NCBI GenBank assembly: GCA_017518975.1 | Contig: JAFWTH010000037.1 | Coordinates: 1 to 58,569 of the forward strand | Source: Clostridia bacterium | GTDB taxonomy: Bacteria; Bacillota; Clostridia; Oscillospirales; CAG-272 | Length of the DNA stretch: 58,569 nucleotides | Direction of reading: 5' to 3' | In this document: positions 51,603 through 58,569 of the stretch, in pieces | Position numbering within the stretch: the first letter of the stretch is position 1 | Layout of the letters: each line of letters opens with the position of its first letter | Translations under genes and position numbers: made by a program | Notes under the pieces: model-generated | Databases searched by the model: none | What the model saw: the letters and a program-made list of their open reading frames with translations, nothing else | What the model was told of the DNA's origin: nothing

Positions 51603-53357
51603 ATGGAAAAAGAAAAAGTCACTTTCTCTGAGTTTTTCAGAGTTCAGGTCTCGGTATTCCGCGAGCTTTTCACGAAATACCGTACAAAGTCCGCCGTACT
51701 GACGTTTCTGTCACTCGTTACGATCGCCTGGTCCCTGATCGAATTGAAATTCGTCGAATATATAACGAACGCCGTCGCCGGGTACTTTGAAGGAACGGTC
51801 ACGTTTTCTTCGCTGTTGATCACGGTCTCTCTTTTCCTCGCGTCTCTCCTTTTGATTGTGATCCTGTCAAACCTTCGGGAGAAGATCACGCTGAGATATC
51901 AAAGCGATATCGGCTTTGACGTCGGGTGTAAGATCACAAAAAAATTGTCGGAAATTCCGTATGAATACTATGAATACAGCGCTTTTTACGATAAGATCAA
52001 CCACGCGAGAGAGGCGTCGGAGGCGTATTCTCAGGCGGTATACGGCTCCACGACTATAATCAGCACGGTTTTCCAGATTGCGGTTTACGGGGTACTTCTG
52101 TCCCGTATAAGTCCCTTGTATCTGCTCGTTATCGCGGTCGCGATCGTTCTCAGCGTAATAATATCGTTCAAAGTGACGGAAAAACGGATGATCAACAAAT
52201 ACAAGATCCTCTCTCCCAACGACAGGCGAAGCGCGTATTTCGGCTGTATCATGAGCGACAGGGTCAATCATCAGAACATACAGACCACAAGAAACTATCC
52301 GTTTTTCTCAAACGCATACGGAAAATTCAACGAACTCACCAGAAAAGCCGGGGTCAGGGAAAACGTTATGTCTTTCGCCAGCGAGGGCGCGGTAGTGCTG
52401 ATGTTCGCCGCTTCGTTTTTCGTAACGGTTATCGTCGTCGGACGCGGAGTGGCGCAGGGTTCGTTTACGCTCGGATATTTTACGATGGTGACGGCGCTTT
52501 TGGGCTATCTGTTTGTCAACGTAAGGGAGTTTTCCTATACCGTGATAAATCACACCGGGTACGCCAAAGCGGTCGGCGCGTATTTTGAAATTATGGAAAT
52601 CGGTTCCGAGGAAGAGAAAGAAAAGGAAGAAGGCGACGGATCGGTTTCGGTGAAAGACCTGAAATATAAGTATCCTCAATCAGAGCGGTACGCGCTTGAC
52701 GGGGTGACTCTTTCCTTCAAAAAAGGTGAAAAGGTCGCCGTCGTCGGTCACAACGGAAGCGGAAAGACGACTCTGATGGCGATCGTCGCCCGGCTTTTGC
52801 GAAGTTACGAGGGTGAGCTTCACGAAGGAGGAGCCGTCGTCTCCGCCGTTATGCAGGACTTCGTTCACTATCAGATGACGGTAAAGGAGTCGATCGAACT
52901 CGGCTGCGGGGGGCGTGAACTGTCGGAGGAGAAGATATTTGAAATACTGAAAAAAGTCGAGCTATACGATTTTATCATGAGCAAACCGAAGGGCATCCGA
53001 ACGAATATCGGGCAGCTCGAAGAGGACGGCGTGGAGCTGTCAAAAGGGCAGTATCAGCGTCTTGCGATCGCCCGGCTGCTCGCAAACGAGGATTCAAACG
53101 TCTGGATTCTCGACGAACCGACTGCGTTTCTCGATCCCATCGCGGAGATCGAGACGTACAGACATATCTTCGACCTTGCGGGAGACAGACTTGTGTTCTT
53201 TATCTCGCACAGACTCGGTTTCGCCAAGCACGCCGACAGGATCATTGTGACGGAGGACGGGCGCATAGTCGAGGACGGTTCTCACTCCGAACTGATCGCA
53301 CGGGAGAACAGCGTGTACAAGAAAATGTTTGAGTCACAGAAGGAATGGTACAGTTAG
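51603..53357 (+). CDS. ABC exporter half-transporter 2
   Basis: This 584-residue partner of the preceding protein has the same architecture. Six membrane helices occupy about 30-310 and the ATPase domain runs from about 345. It has Walker A GHNGSGKTT, signature LSKGQYQR, Walker B WILDEPTAFLDP and switch His in FISHR. Both nucleotide sites appear complete. The C-terminal end ARENSVYKKMFESQKEWYS recurs, altered, in a gene relic at 55308-55385, showing that a related transporter gene once lay downstream. A small membrane protein gene follows. Confidence 0.88.
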   Translation: MEKEKVTFSEFFRVQVSVFRELFTKYRTKSAVLTFLSLVTIAWSLIELKFVEYITNAVAGYFEGTVTFSSLLITVSLFLASLLLIVILSNLREKITLRYQSDIGFDVGCKITKKLSEIPYEYYEYSAFYDKINHAREASEAYSQAVYGSTTIISTVFQIAVYGVLLSRISPLYLLVIAVAIVLSVIISFKVTEKRMINKYKILSPNDRRSAYFGCIMSDRVNHQNIQTTRNYPFFSNAYGKFNELTRKAGVRENVMSFASEGAVVLMFAASFFVTVIVVGRGVAQGSFTLGYFTMVTALLGYLFVNVREFSYTVINHTGYAKAVGAYFEIMEIGSEEEKEKEEGDGSVSVKDLKYKYPQSERYALDGVTLSFKKGEKVAVVGHNGSGKTTLMAIVARLLRSYEGELHEGGAVVSAVMQDFVHYQMTVKESIELGCGGRELSEEKIFEILKKVELYDFIMSKPKGIRTNIGQLEEDGVELSKGQYQRLAIARLLANEDSNVWILDEPTAFLDPIAEIETYRHIFDLAGDRLVFFISHRLGFAKHADRIIVTEDGRIVEDGSHSELIARENSVYKKMFESQKEWYS

Positions 53358-53410
53358 ACGGTAAGGATCTGTCCGCGCGGAAAGACCGCGCGGGATTGAA
53401 AGGAAGGAAA

Positions 53411-54064
53411 ATGTATAAGAACTCAATAGCGATTTGTTTGTCTTTTATCTTCGCGGGCGGACTGATGATCCCGGCCCTCGGAGTCCCGGATATTCTGTTT
53501 GACGCGATTTACGGCGCTGCGGCGTTGATTTTGGCAGCATTTTTGATAGGGTTGCGGATTCACGCGAAGAAAAAAGGACTGATCGATTATCACAACAGTT
53601 ATTTCTGGCTTTACAATAAAAAAAGGAGCGGCGGACTTACCGCGCTGTTGACCGCGGCGAATGCCGCCGCCGTCGTCTCTTTCGTTATACTGGTCTTAAT
53701 TACGCGCGGCGGAATCAGAACAGACTCGTGTCTCATCGCCGTTGTCGTATTCGGATTTCAGGCGTTTGATATTATTAAAACGTGGCTCGCTGTCTCAGGA
53801 AAAGCCGGCAAAAAAAGACGCGGTTCACGCAGGGAAGGTATGTCGGATTACGAACTGACGGCTCTTAATAAGTCCGCGAACGTCTTTTTGACGGTCGGTA
53901 TTTTACCGCTTATCATCTGTATCTTATACGGAGATTTCTGGTATAAGGTGATCGGACCGCTTGCGATATTTGTCTTTTCTCACCTCGTAAGCTATTTTTA
54001 CGCTTTATTCTGGAGACGCAGGGGAAAAGGAGAATGGGAGTGGTCGGATGAAGGAAAAGGATGA
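53411..54064 (+). CDS. Polytopic membrane protein of unknown function
   Basis: This 217-residue protein has about six hydrophobic segments (near 5-25, 30-47, 78-98, 104-124, 163-182 and 185-205) and basic loops such as GKAGKKRRGSRREG. I do not recognise a family. The ATG at 53411 follows GGAAGGAAA; an upstream in-frame start would overlap the transporter gene. It overlaps the XRE regulator gene by 17 bases, so the transporter, membrane protein and regulator genes look like one transcript. An immunity, accessory or anti-regulator role is possible but unproven. Confidence 0.65.
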   Translation: MYKNSIAICLSFIFAGGLMIPALGVPDILFDAIYGAAALILAAFLIGLRIHAKKKGLIDYHNSYFWLYNKKRSGGLTALLTAANAAAVVSFVILVLITRGGIRTDSCLIAVVVFGFQAFDIIKTWLAVSGKAGKKRRGSRREGMSDYELTALNKSANVFLTVGILPLIICILYGDFWYKVIGPLAIFVFSHLVSYFYALFWRRRGKGEWEWSDEGKG

Positions 54065-54263
54065 AATCGCAAAGAGACTCGGCGCAAATATCGCGAACGC
54101 GAGGCGTGCGCGGGGATTGACGCAGGCGCAGGTGGCGAAGAGCGTATTCGTTACGGCGCAGGCGGTCAGCAAATGGGAATCCGGAAAGTCACAGCCCGAC
54201 GTCGGCACGCTTTTTGCCCTGTCGCAGCTTTTGGGTGTGACGACAGACGAATTGCTGAAATAG
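54048..54263 (+). CDS. XRE-family helix-turn-helix regulator
   Basis: This 71-residue DNA-binding protein consists of a single Cro/C1-type domain: IAKRLGANIANARRARGL, TQAQVAKSVFVTAQAVSKWE as the recognition helix-turn-helix, and SKWESGKSQPD. It has no effector domain. It overlaps the membrane protein gene by 17 bases and is likely to regulate that operon. Confidence 0.85.
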   Translation: MKEKDEIAKRLGANIANARRARGLTQAQVAKSVFVTAQAVSKWESGKSQPDVGTLFALSQLLGVTTDELLK

Positions 54264-54327
54264 GATCCCCCGCAAAGATCGGTCGTTTTTTGCAAAAAGT
54301 GTAATTAAATAGGAAGAGGTATTTGAT

Positions 54328-54357
54328 ATGAAGCGAGAACTCGGAATAGCGCGTTGA
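54328..54357 (+). pseudogene. Truncated copy of the DUF3795 gene start
   Basis: MKRELGIAR followed by a stop reproduces the first nine residues of the DUF3795 protein at 54916 exactly, with a good GGAAGAGG site before it, though the codons differ. It is the remnant of a second, diverged copy. A 36-codon open frame (54375-54485) after it is not recognised. The stretch 54264-54490 holds nothing else. Confidence 0.6.
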
Positions 54358-54490
54358 TCGGCAGCGCTGGCACGATGGACGACGGCTCACTGATCGGATT
54401 GGAGATGTGCGAAAAAGTGGGACTTGTCAAAGTCGCAGAATGCAAATGTATCAACTACACCCGTAAAGGAAAATTAAAAGGATAAAAAAT

Positions 54491-54919
54491 ATGGAAGTAA
54501 AGTTTTATGATTCGGTAGATGATAGTCTGCTCAAATTTGTTGTCATTATTGCCAAATCCAACGGCAAGTGGGTGTTTTGCAAACACAAAGAGCGCAATAC
54601 ATACGAATGTCCCGGCGGACATAGAGAAACAGGAGAGAATATTGACGATACCGCCAAGCGTGAATTGTACGAGGAAACGGGAGCAATAGACTATACGATT
54701 CAGCCTGTCTGCATTTATTCCGTAACAGCTCCTGATAACTTTGATGGTCAGGAAACCTTTGGCAAGCTCTTTTACGCAGAGATAAAGAGCTTTGAAGGTG
54801 AACTGCACAGCGAAATCGAAAAAGTTGAATTGTTCAAGGATTTACCGACAAATTGGACTTATCCGCAGATTCAACCATTGCTGCTGAAAGAGATCGAAAG
54901 GAAGATTGTAAATACATGA
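54491..54919 (+). CDS. Nudix hydrolase
   Basis: This 142-residue protein has a complete Nudix box from GGHRETGE through RELYEETGA (about 38-62), matching GX5EX7REUXEEXGU, the metal site that hydrolyses nucleoside diphosphate-linked compounds. The N-terminus WVFCKHKERNTYECPGG fits the MutT/8-oxo-dGTP branch, but the substrate is not clear. Codons are AT-rich, unlike most of the window. It overlaps the DUF3795 gene by four bases, a pair that appears to have entered together. Confidence 0.88.
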   Translation: MEVKFYDSVDDSLLKFVVIIAKSNGKWVFCKHKERNTYECPGGHRETGENIDDTAKRELYEETGAIDYTIQPVCIYSVTAPDNFDGQETFGKLFYAEIKSFEGELHSEIEKVELFKDLPTNWTYPQIQPLLLKEIERKIVNT

Positions 54920-55289
54920 AGAGAGAATTAGGAATCGCTCGCTGTGGACTTGCTTGCTGCCTGTGCAGCGAAAACGAGTACTGCCGTGGCTGTAATTCTG
55001 CGGATTGTCGGGACAAGGATTGGTGCGAAAACAGAAAATGTTCCTTAGAAAAAAATATCAGTCATTGCTATAACTGCGATCCGGATTGCAGAAAAGGATT
55101 GCTTTCTGAAATCAAACCGTATGGTTTTTCTCTGTTTGTTAAGAGGTACGGAGAAGAAGAACTGTTGAATTGCCTTGAAAAGAACGAGAAGAACGGGATC
55201 GTATATCACCGTGACGGAATAATGGTGATTACGATGACTTTGATGATGTAGAAACGTTGATCCGCTTTATCAAAAACGGGAAAAGATAA
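54916..55289 (+). pseudogene. DUF3795 Cys-rich protein gene with frameshift
   Basis: The start MKRELGIARCGLACCLCSEN and the many Cys residues (CRGCN, CNCD-like pairs) are those of the DUF3795 family, probably a zinc- or iron-binding protein of unknown role. The reading frame ends at 55251 after HRDGIMVITMTLMM. One base is missing near 55219: in the next frame the sequence continues NGDYDDFDDVETLIRFIKNG and stops at 55289, the normal C-terminus. This is either a recent inactivating deletion or a sequencing/assembly error. Confidence 0.75.
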
Positions 55290-55307
55290 CCTCATGTAAA
55301 ACTCTCA

Positions 55308-55385
55308 CCGTTGGCGAGAGAAATCGAGAGGGAAGACCGCGTGTACATGAAAGTGTTCGAGTCGCAAAAAGAGAGGTTTGAATAG
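55308..55385 (+). pseudogene. Relic of an ABC transporter C-terminus
   Basis: In frame, the end reads REDRVYMKVFESQKERFE then stop, clearly matching the final residues of the transporter at 51603-53357 (RENSVYKKMFESQKEWYS). Nothing of the rest of that gene remains. It marks a deletion or recombination that removed a second transporter copy. Confidence 0.65.
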
Positions 55386-55423
55386 ATCGCATAAAGAAAG
55401 CGGAAAGGGCTCCGCGCAAAACT

Positions 55424-55458
55424 TTCCCCAAAAATGAAAAATTTTCGATTTTGGGGAA
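55424..55458. repeat. AT-rich hairpin
   Basis: TTCCCCAAAA (55424-55433) and TTTTGGGGAA (55449-55458) pair perfectly. With the relic upstream and the terminator downstream, it fills the gap 55386-55486. Confidence 0.5.
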
Positions 55459-55486
55459 TTTAAAAAGCTTTGGAGTTCAAAAAAAC

Positions 55487-55523
55487 AGGACAGTGACCGT
55501 TTTGATCACTGCCCTGATTTTTA
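55487..55523. terminator. Terminator of the FAD oxidoreductase gene
   Basis: AGGACAGTGA and TCACTGCCCT pair with one mismatch around CCGTTTTGA and are flanked by A-rich (left) and T-rich (right) runs. The gene ends 18 bases away on the minus strand. Confidence 0.7.
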
Positions 55524-55540
55524 TTTCCTTCGCGATGTCC

Positions 55541-56938
55541 TCAGCAAAGGTTGGCGGAGCCGCCCTTTGAAAGAGTGCGCGCCACTTCGACGCCGTCGAG
55601 CTGCTGCACGGTCTTGTTCCCGTCGACAGCGAGATACGCGGCGACGCCCGCCGCCTCTCCGATCTGATTGAGGTTGACCATGACGCGCAGAGCGCCGAAC
55701 GCTTCCTGCGTCGCGTTGATCATTCTGCCCGCGGCGATGATGTTCTCATACTTCTCCTGAACGAGAACGCCGAACGGCAGAGAATAATAAGTAGGCATCG
55801 GGCCGTCGGTCGGCAGACCCATATCTTTGCGCCAGTTGGTGACGACGCGCGTGCCGTCGGTGTATTCCGTCGTGCACTCGCCGTTCAGTCTCATGAACTG
55901 GATGCCGGAATCAGCCTGATGGACGTCGATATCGTACGTTCCGTTGAGGATCGCGTCGTCGTATCTCTTGCCCAGAAGCAGATCCATATGCTCCGCGCGC
56001 TGTTTCGTCTTGAAATGATACGTGTCGCGGATGCCGATATACGAGCAGATGTTGACGAGCGTGTAGACCTCGTCGGCGTTTCCGTATTTTCTCATCATAC
56101 GGACGACTTTTCTCATCTTTTCGCGGCCGATGATCTCCGCCTCGGTCAGCTCGTCCGCGTGCGCGCAGTTGAGGTTGAAGACGTGAGTGTCAGCGCGGAA
56201 ATGGATATTGTAGATGCCGGGTATGTAGGTGTCCCAGCCCCAGTCGGGTTCGAGGCCGAATTCCTTGCCGAACCGCTGGATCATGGGCGGGACGACGTCC
56301 TCGTTGAACTTGATGCCGTATTCTCTTTTTCTCTCGTCGTCCTTCGTCCCCTGCATCATGTAGACCGCGGAGGGCGGCTGGACGTTGGGATTGAGGTACG
56401 ACTCGACGCCGAGGTCGCGGCAAAGGTCGCCGTCGCCCGTCGCGTCGATGAAGAATTTCGCCTTGATCGCCCCTCTGCCGTCCTTGTTCTCGACGAAGAT
56501 ATTCGTGATCCTGTCGCCGTCGCAGGAAAGACCCGCGTACATCGTGTGCAGATAGATCTTGACTCCCGCCTCTTTCAGAATGGCGTCGAGCTCTATTTTG
56601 AGCTCGTTGGGGTTGAAGAAATGCGAGGAGCCGGGACCCTGCCTGTAGTCGATCTCCGACATACGGCAAAGAACTTCCTCGGACAGACCCGCTATGATCT
56701 GCTTGTTTCTGCCCTCGTCGTAGAACGTGTGCCAAAGGCTGACGAGGCCGTTCGTGGCGACGCCGCCGAAGCTGTTCTGACACTCGACGATGACGACTTT
56801 CGCGCCGAGACGCGCCGCGCGGACCGCGGCGAAAACGCCGGTCGCCGATCCGCCGACCACGCAGACGTCCGCCTCGTGGATAACGGGGATCCTTTTCTCC
56901 GGCTCGATAACGTACGAATCAAATTTTCTTTCTCTCAT
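55541..56938 (-). CDS. FAD-dependent oxidoreductase (FAD_oxidored family)
   Basis: This 465-residue protein carries the dinucleotide fold ADVCVVGGSATGVFAAVRAA (about 24-43) and the following IVE Glu that binds ribose. FGGVATNGLVSLWHT is the characteristic PF12831 block, with FIDATGDGDLCRDLG in the middle and the second FAD segment AAGRMINATQEAFGALRVM near 405-423. It oxidises or reduces an unknown substrate, perhaps carbohydrate-derived, as many relatives lie in sugar-use loci. It is divergent from an RpiB-like isomerase gene, from which a shared sugar pathway can be guessed. Confidence 0.85.
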   Translation of the reverse strand: MRERKFDSYVIEPEKRIPVIHEADVCVVGGSATGVFAAVRAARLGAKVVIVECQNSFGGVATNGLVSLWHTFYDEGRNKQIIAGLSEEVLCRMSEIDYRQGPGSSHFFNPNELKIELDAILKEAGVKIYLHTMYAGLSCDGDRITNIFVENKDGRGAIKAKFFIDATGDGDLCRDLGVESYLNPNVQPPSAVYMMQGTKDDERKREYGIKFNEDVVPPMIQRFGKEFGLEPDWGWDTYIPGIYNIHFRADTHVFNLNCAHADELTEAEIIGREKMRKVVRMMRKYGNADEVYTLVNICSYIGIRDTYHFKTKQRAEHMDLLLGKRYDDAILNGTYDIDVHQADSGIQFMRLNGECTTEYTDGTRVVTNWRKDMGLPTDGPMPTYYSLPFGVLVQEKYENIIAAGRMINATQEAFGALRVMVNLNQIGEAAGVAAYLAVDGNKTVQQLDGVEVARTLSKGGSANLC

Positions 56939-57064
56939 GAGGACACCTCCCGGCTTTTTTCGGAAATGATTAAACTTTTTCCCGAAAACGCTTTACACGG
57001 CGATTTTTTGTTTGTAAAATATATGAGAAGGGACTCGTCGCGGACCCGTTTCCCGAACGACCTC

Positions 57065-57094
57065 ATTTTATCATATCGCCGCTTTCATTGTCAA
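57065..57094 (-). promoter_or_regulatory. Promoter of the FAD oxidoreductase gene
   Basis: On the minus strand TTGACA (57094-57089), 18 bases, TAAAAT (57070-57065), leaving a 5' leader of about 120 bases before the start codon. Confidence 0.6.
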
Positions 57095-57172
57095 GTGGCG
57101 GGGCACCGCCGGGGCGCCTCAGAAGCCCGGTTTGCAAAAAATATTCAATTTTTTCACATAAAGGAGAACGGT

Positions 57173-57748
57173 ATGAAAACGATCAAAGACAAGGAACTGC
57201 TCGTTGCGGCGGATATCGCCGGTTTTGAACTCAAAGAGGCGATCGTGAAGCACCTCGAAGCGAAGGGCTGGAAGATCACCGATATCGGCGTCCGTTCCGC
57301 GGACGATCCGCATCCCGAGATGTTCCATCGCATCGGCCTGATGGTCGGCGCGAAGATCGCGGAGCGTGAATTTGAGCGCGCGCTGATCTTCTGCGGCACC
57401 GGAATGGGCATCCACATCGCGGCGAGCAAGTGCCCGCACGTTCACGCCGCCGTCGTCGAGTCGGTCATGTCCGCGAAGCGCGCCATCACGGGCAACAACG
57501 TGAATGTCCTCGCAATGGGCGGTCACTGGATAGGCCACAATATGGGAATCGAGATCGCCGACGCGTATCTCAGTCTGTCGATGGGACAGGGCTACGAGTG
57601 GTGGCCGAACTTCTACGAATTCCACAAGCTCGCGTACGACGAGCTCGAGGCGTTCAACTACGAGGAGTTCAAGGCAAACGGCTTCAAGCTCAAGCACCTC
57701 GGCGAGGTCGATCTCCCTGGTTGCGCGAAACCGAATGATGTAGAATAG
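57173..57748 (+). CDS. RpiB/LacAB-family sugar-phosphate isomerase
   Basis: This 191-residue protein begins with the RpiB fold. VAADIAGFELKEAIVKHL is the substrate Asp region, and the active-site Cys lies in IFCGTGMGIHIAASK (about 65-79). AITGNNVNVLAMGG follows. It would interconvert aldose and ketose phosphates (ribose-, allose- or galactose-6-phosphate). It is about 40 residues longer than RpiB, with a Tyr/Trp-rich C-terminal extension (YEWWPNFYEFHKL) that may shift specificity. AAGGAG lies six bases before the ATG. A very long frame open upstream is antisense to the oxidoreductase and not real. Confidence 0.87.
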   Translation: MKTIKDKELLVAADIAGFELKEAIVKHLEAKGWKITDIGVRSADDPHPEMFHRIGLMVGAKIAEREFERALIFCGTGMGIHIAASKCPHVHAAVVESVMSAKRAITGNNVNVLAMGGHWIGHNMGIEIADAYLSLSMGQGYEWWPNFYEFHKLAYDELEAFNYEEFKANGFKLKHLGEVDLPGCAKPNDVE

Positions 57749-57839
57749 CGCTTCCTTTGTAATCAGGTTGTAATCCCACCTGAACTGCCCAACTGCTCCG
57801 CAACCAGAGCGAATACCATAAAGCGACCTGTTTGTCATA

Positions 57840-57863
57840 CCCCGTCCGAAAGGGCGGGGTTTT
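57840..57863. terminator. Terminator between isomerase and small gene
   Basis: CCCCGTCC-GAAA-GGGCGGGG forms a stem with one internal mismatch and is followed by TTTTA. It serves the isomerase gene and, on the opposite strand, abuts the small gene's stop. Confidence 0.7.
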
Positions 57864-58065
57864 ATTCTTCCCGCAGCGCGACTATCTGATCTATTATCAG
57901 CGCCATCGGAAAGCGCAATGATTTCCGTACTCTGTAGACCGGGTCGACGCCGTTTTCAAGGTATTCGCGCAGCGCGTCGAACGCCTCGTCCTGTTCACTC
58001 GGCTTCAGATATTTTTTGATGAGCTTGTACCACGAGAAGCATATACGGAACAAATCTTCGTCCAC
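57862..58065 (-). CDS. Small protein of unknown function (67 residues)
   Basis: This unrecognised protein is rich in hydrophobic and charged residues and probably all-helical: LFRICFSWYKLIKKYL, EQDEAFDALREYLENG, then YRVRKSLRFPMALIIDQIV. It starts at GTG, eight bases after AGGGGG. A near-consensus promoter (58111-58139) and two CTAAC-type elements support it as a real, regulated gene. It could be a small regulator, but no helix-turn-helix is clear. Confidence 0.55.
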   Translation of the reverse strand: MDEDLFRICFSWYKLIKKYLKPSEQDEAFDALREYLENGVDPVYRVRKSLRFPMALIIDQIVALREE

Positions 58066-58086
58066 TTGTTTTCCCCCTGCTATGTT

Positions 58087-58139
58087 CTAACTTTGTTAGT
58101 CTTTGACAAGAGTATACACTAACCTTTCTCGCTTGTCAA
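58087..58139 (-). promoter_or_regulatory. Promoter with palindrome of the small gene
   Basis: On the minus strand TTGACA (58139-58134), 17 bases, TATACT (58116-58111). The palindrome CTAAC-TTT-GTTAG (58087-58099) lies just downstream of the expected start, and CTAACCTTT (58119-58127) recurs within the spacer. Together they look like an operator pair. Confidence 0.65.
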
Positions 58140-58286
58140 CCCGTTTATTCTAATTTTATTGAATTATTTAGAAACGCCGTAAACCCGTTCGATTTGCGGG
58201 TGTTATTCTTTCATCCCCTCGCGGTGGTATATGTTGAAGCGCATAAACTCCGTTCGTGAGGTGTAAAGTATGGATAGCGGTTCTGT

Positions 58287-58388
58287 CTGTTTGCTTCCTT
58301 TGCTTCGCAAAGAGCAAACAGGATAAAATTCCGCTTGAAATGGGACCCAACCCATTTCATCCGGCTGCGCCGGAACCGCAGAATTTTA
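58287..58388. repeat. Intergenic three-way-junction repeat, copy B
   Basis: A leading hairpin pairs CTGTTTGCT plus CTTTGC with GCAAAG plus AGCAAACAG (58287-58321). The outer arms TAAAATTCCGC (58324-58334) and GCAGAATTTTA (58378-58388, one mismatch) then enclose GAAATGGG-ACCCAA-CCCATTTC (58337-58358), identical to copy A, and CCGGC-TGC-GCCGG (58361-58373), different from copy A. The 504-base end of the window has no gene that I can support. Confidence 0.7.
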
Positions 58389-58431
58389 CCACGACTTCCG
58401 TGAATAAATCGTATCTTTCTTGTTTTGCACT

Positions 58432-58553
58432 CTTTTTTTCTCTAGAGAAAAAAAGCCTGCGCTGAAAAAAAGAGTCGCTCGGGGGCGGGAGGAGGTTTCG
58501 CGTAGGGCTGCAGGAGCAGCCCAGCTCAAACCCTCCCTCCCCCGAAACCTCCC
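58432..58553. repeat. Palindromes at the window end
   Basis: A perfect 24-base palindrome (58432-58455, CTTTTTTTCTCT and its complement) is followed by a nested structure. In that structure AGGAGGTTTCG (58490-58500) pairs with CGAAACCTCCC (58543-58553), and the inner GGGCTGC-AGGA-GCAGCCC (58505-58522) forms a second stem. The sequence between is strongly purine/pyrimidine biased. It may be a strong terminator or another repeat family. Confidence 0.5.
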
Positions 58554-58569
58554 CCTCCCTCCCACGCGG

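Noticed and set aside
54375..54485. 36-codon open frame between the XRE gene and the Nudix gene
   Set aside because: No clear ribosome-binding site and no recognised motif. It lies within decayed sequence, so I treat it as chance or relic.
55919..57172. Long open frame extending the isomerase gene upstream
   Set aside because: It is antisense to the FAD oxidoreductase. The isomerase begins at 57173 behind AAGGAG with a canonical RpiB N-terminus.

Overview
This is a GC-rich stretch (third codon positions mostly G or C) from a Gram-positive-type bacterium, most likely an uncultured Clostridia member of the Oscillospirales/Christensenellales kind. The evidence is genes typical of Bacillota (IreB, Mini-RNase III, the TIGR03960/DUF2344 radical SAM protein), two large secreted proteins with S-layer-homology (SLH) domains, near-consensus TTGACA/TATAAT promoters, and occasional GTG or TTG starts behind strong Shine-Dalgarno sites. 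Lineage is an inference from gene content; no rRNA gene is present.

Layout. 0.3-6.5 kb: an aquaporin, a secreted SLH/beta-helix protein, and a copper chaperone with a copper ATPase. 6.7-20 kb: a complete arginine pathway, argG-H-C-J-B-D-F, behind one promoter with an ARG box, followed by carA and carB. carB is fused in frame to a full-length DapF-like domain that lacks key DapF residues. 20.2-22.5 kb: a translationally coupled three-gene operon: a membrane-anchored protein, a protein with five Tyr-Ala-Gly-Pro-type repeats and a zinc ribbon, and a radical SAM/SPASM enzyme. This looks like a peptide- or protein-modification system and is the best candidate for something undescribed. 22.6-25.6 kb: a transaldolase-like aldolase, then a GNAT/serine-hydrolase fusion behind a leader-peptide attenuator, then a CAU tRNA. 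25.6-31.8 kb: a lipoprotein, large hairpins, a flavoprotein and a MIF-like tautomerase, mrnC, tmk, rlmB and a large membrane protein resembling a catalytically altered P-type ATPase. 32-41 kb: the DUF2344 radical SAM protein, ireB, ribF, a D,D-carboxypeptidase-like protein with altered motifs, a divergent type II topoisomerase B subunit, and two tandem SGNH hydrolases. 41-42.6 kb: a Phd-Doc toxin-antitoxin pair and an ADP-ribosyltransferase-like gene, bracketed by two arrays of variable hairpins joined by constant 7-base spacers. 42.6-47.2 kb: a 1539-residue SLH/glycosidase/leucine-rich-repeat surface protein. 47.4-55.4 kb: an AlkZ-like and an ArsR-type gene, two ABC exporter half-transporters, a membrane protein and an XRE regulator, a Nudix gene, a frameshifted DUF3795 gene and gene relics. 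55.5-58.6 kb: divergent FAD oxidoreductase and RpiB-like isomerase genes, a small conserved-looking gene, and a gene-poor end full of inverted repeats.

The genes work together most clearly in arginine and carbamoyl-phosphate synthesis (6.7-19.1 kb) and in copper handling. Several genes (25.6-26.0, 42.0-42.4, 47.4-48.5 and 54.5-55.3 kb) use A/T-ending codons far more than their neighbours and are probably recent arrivals.
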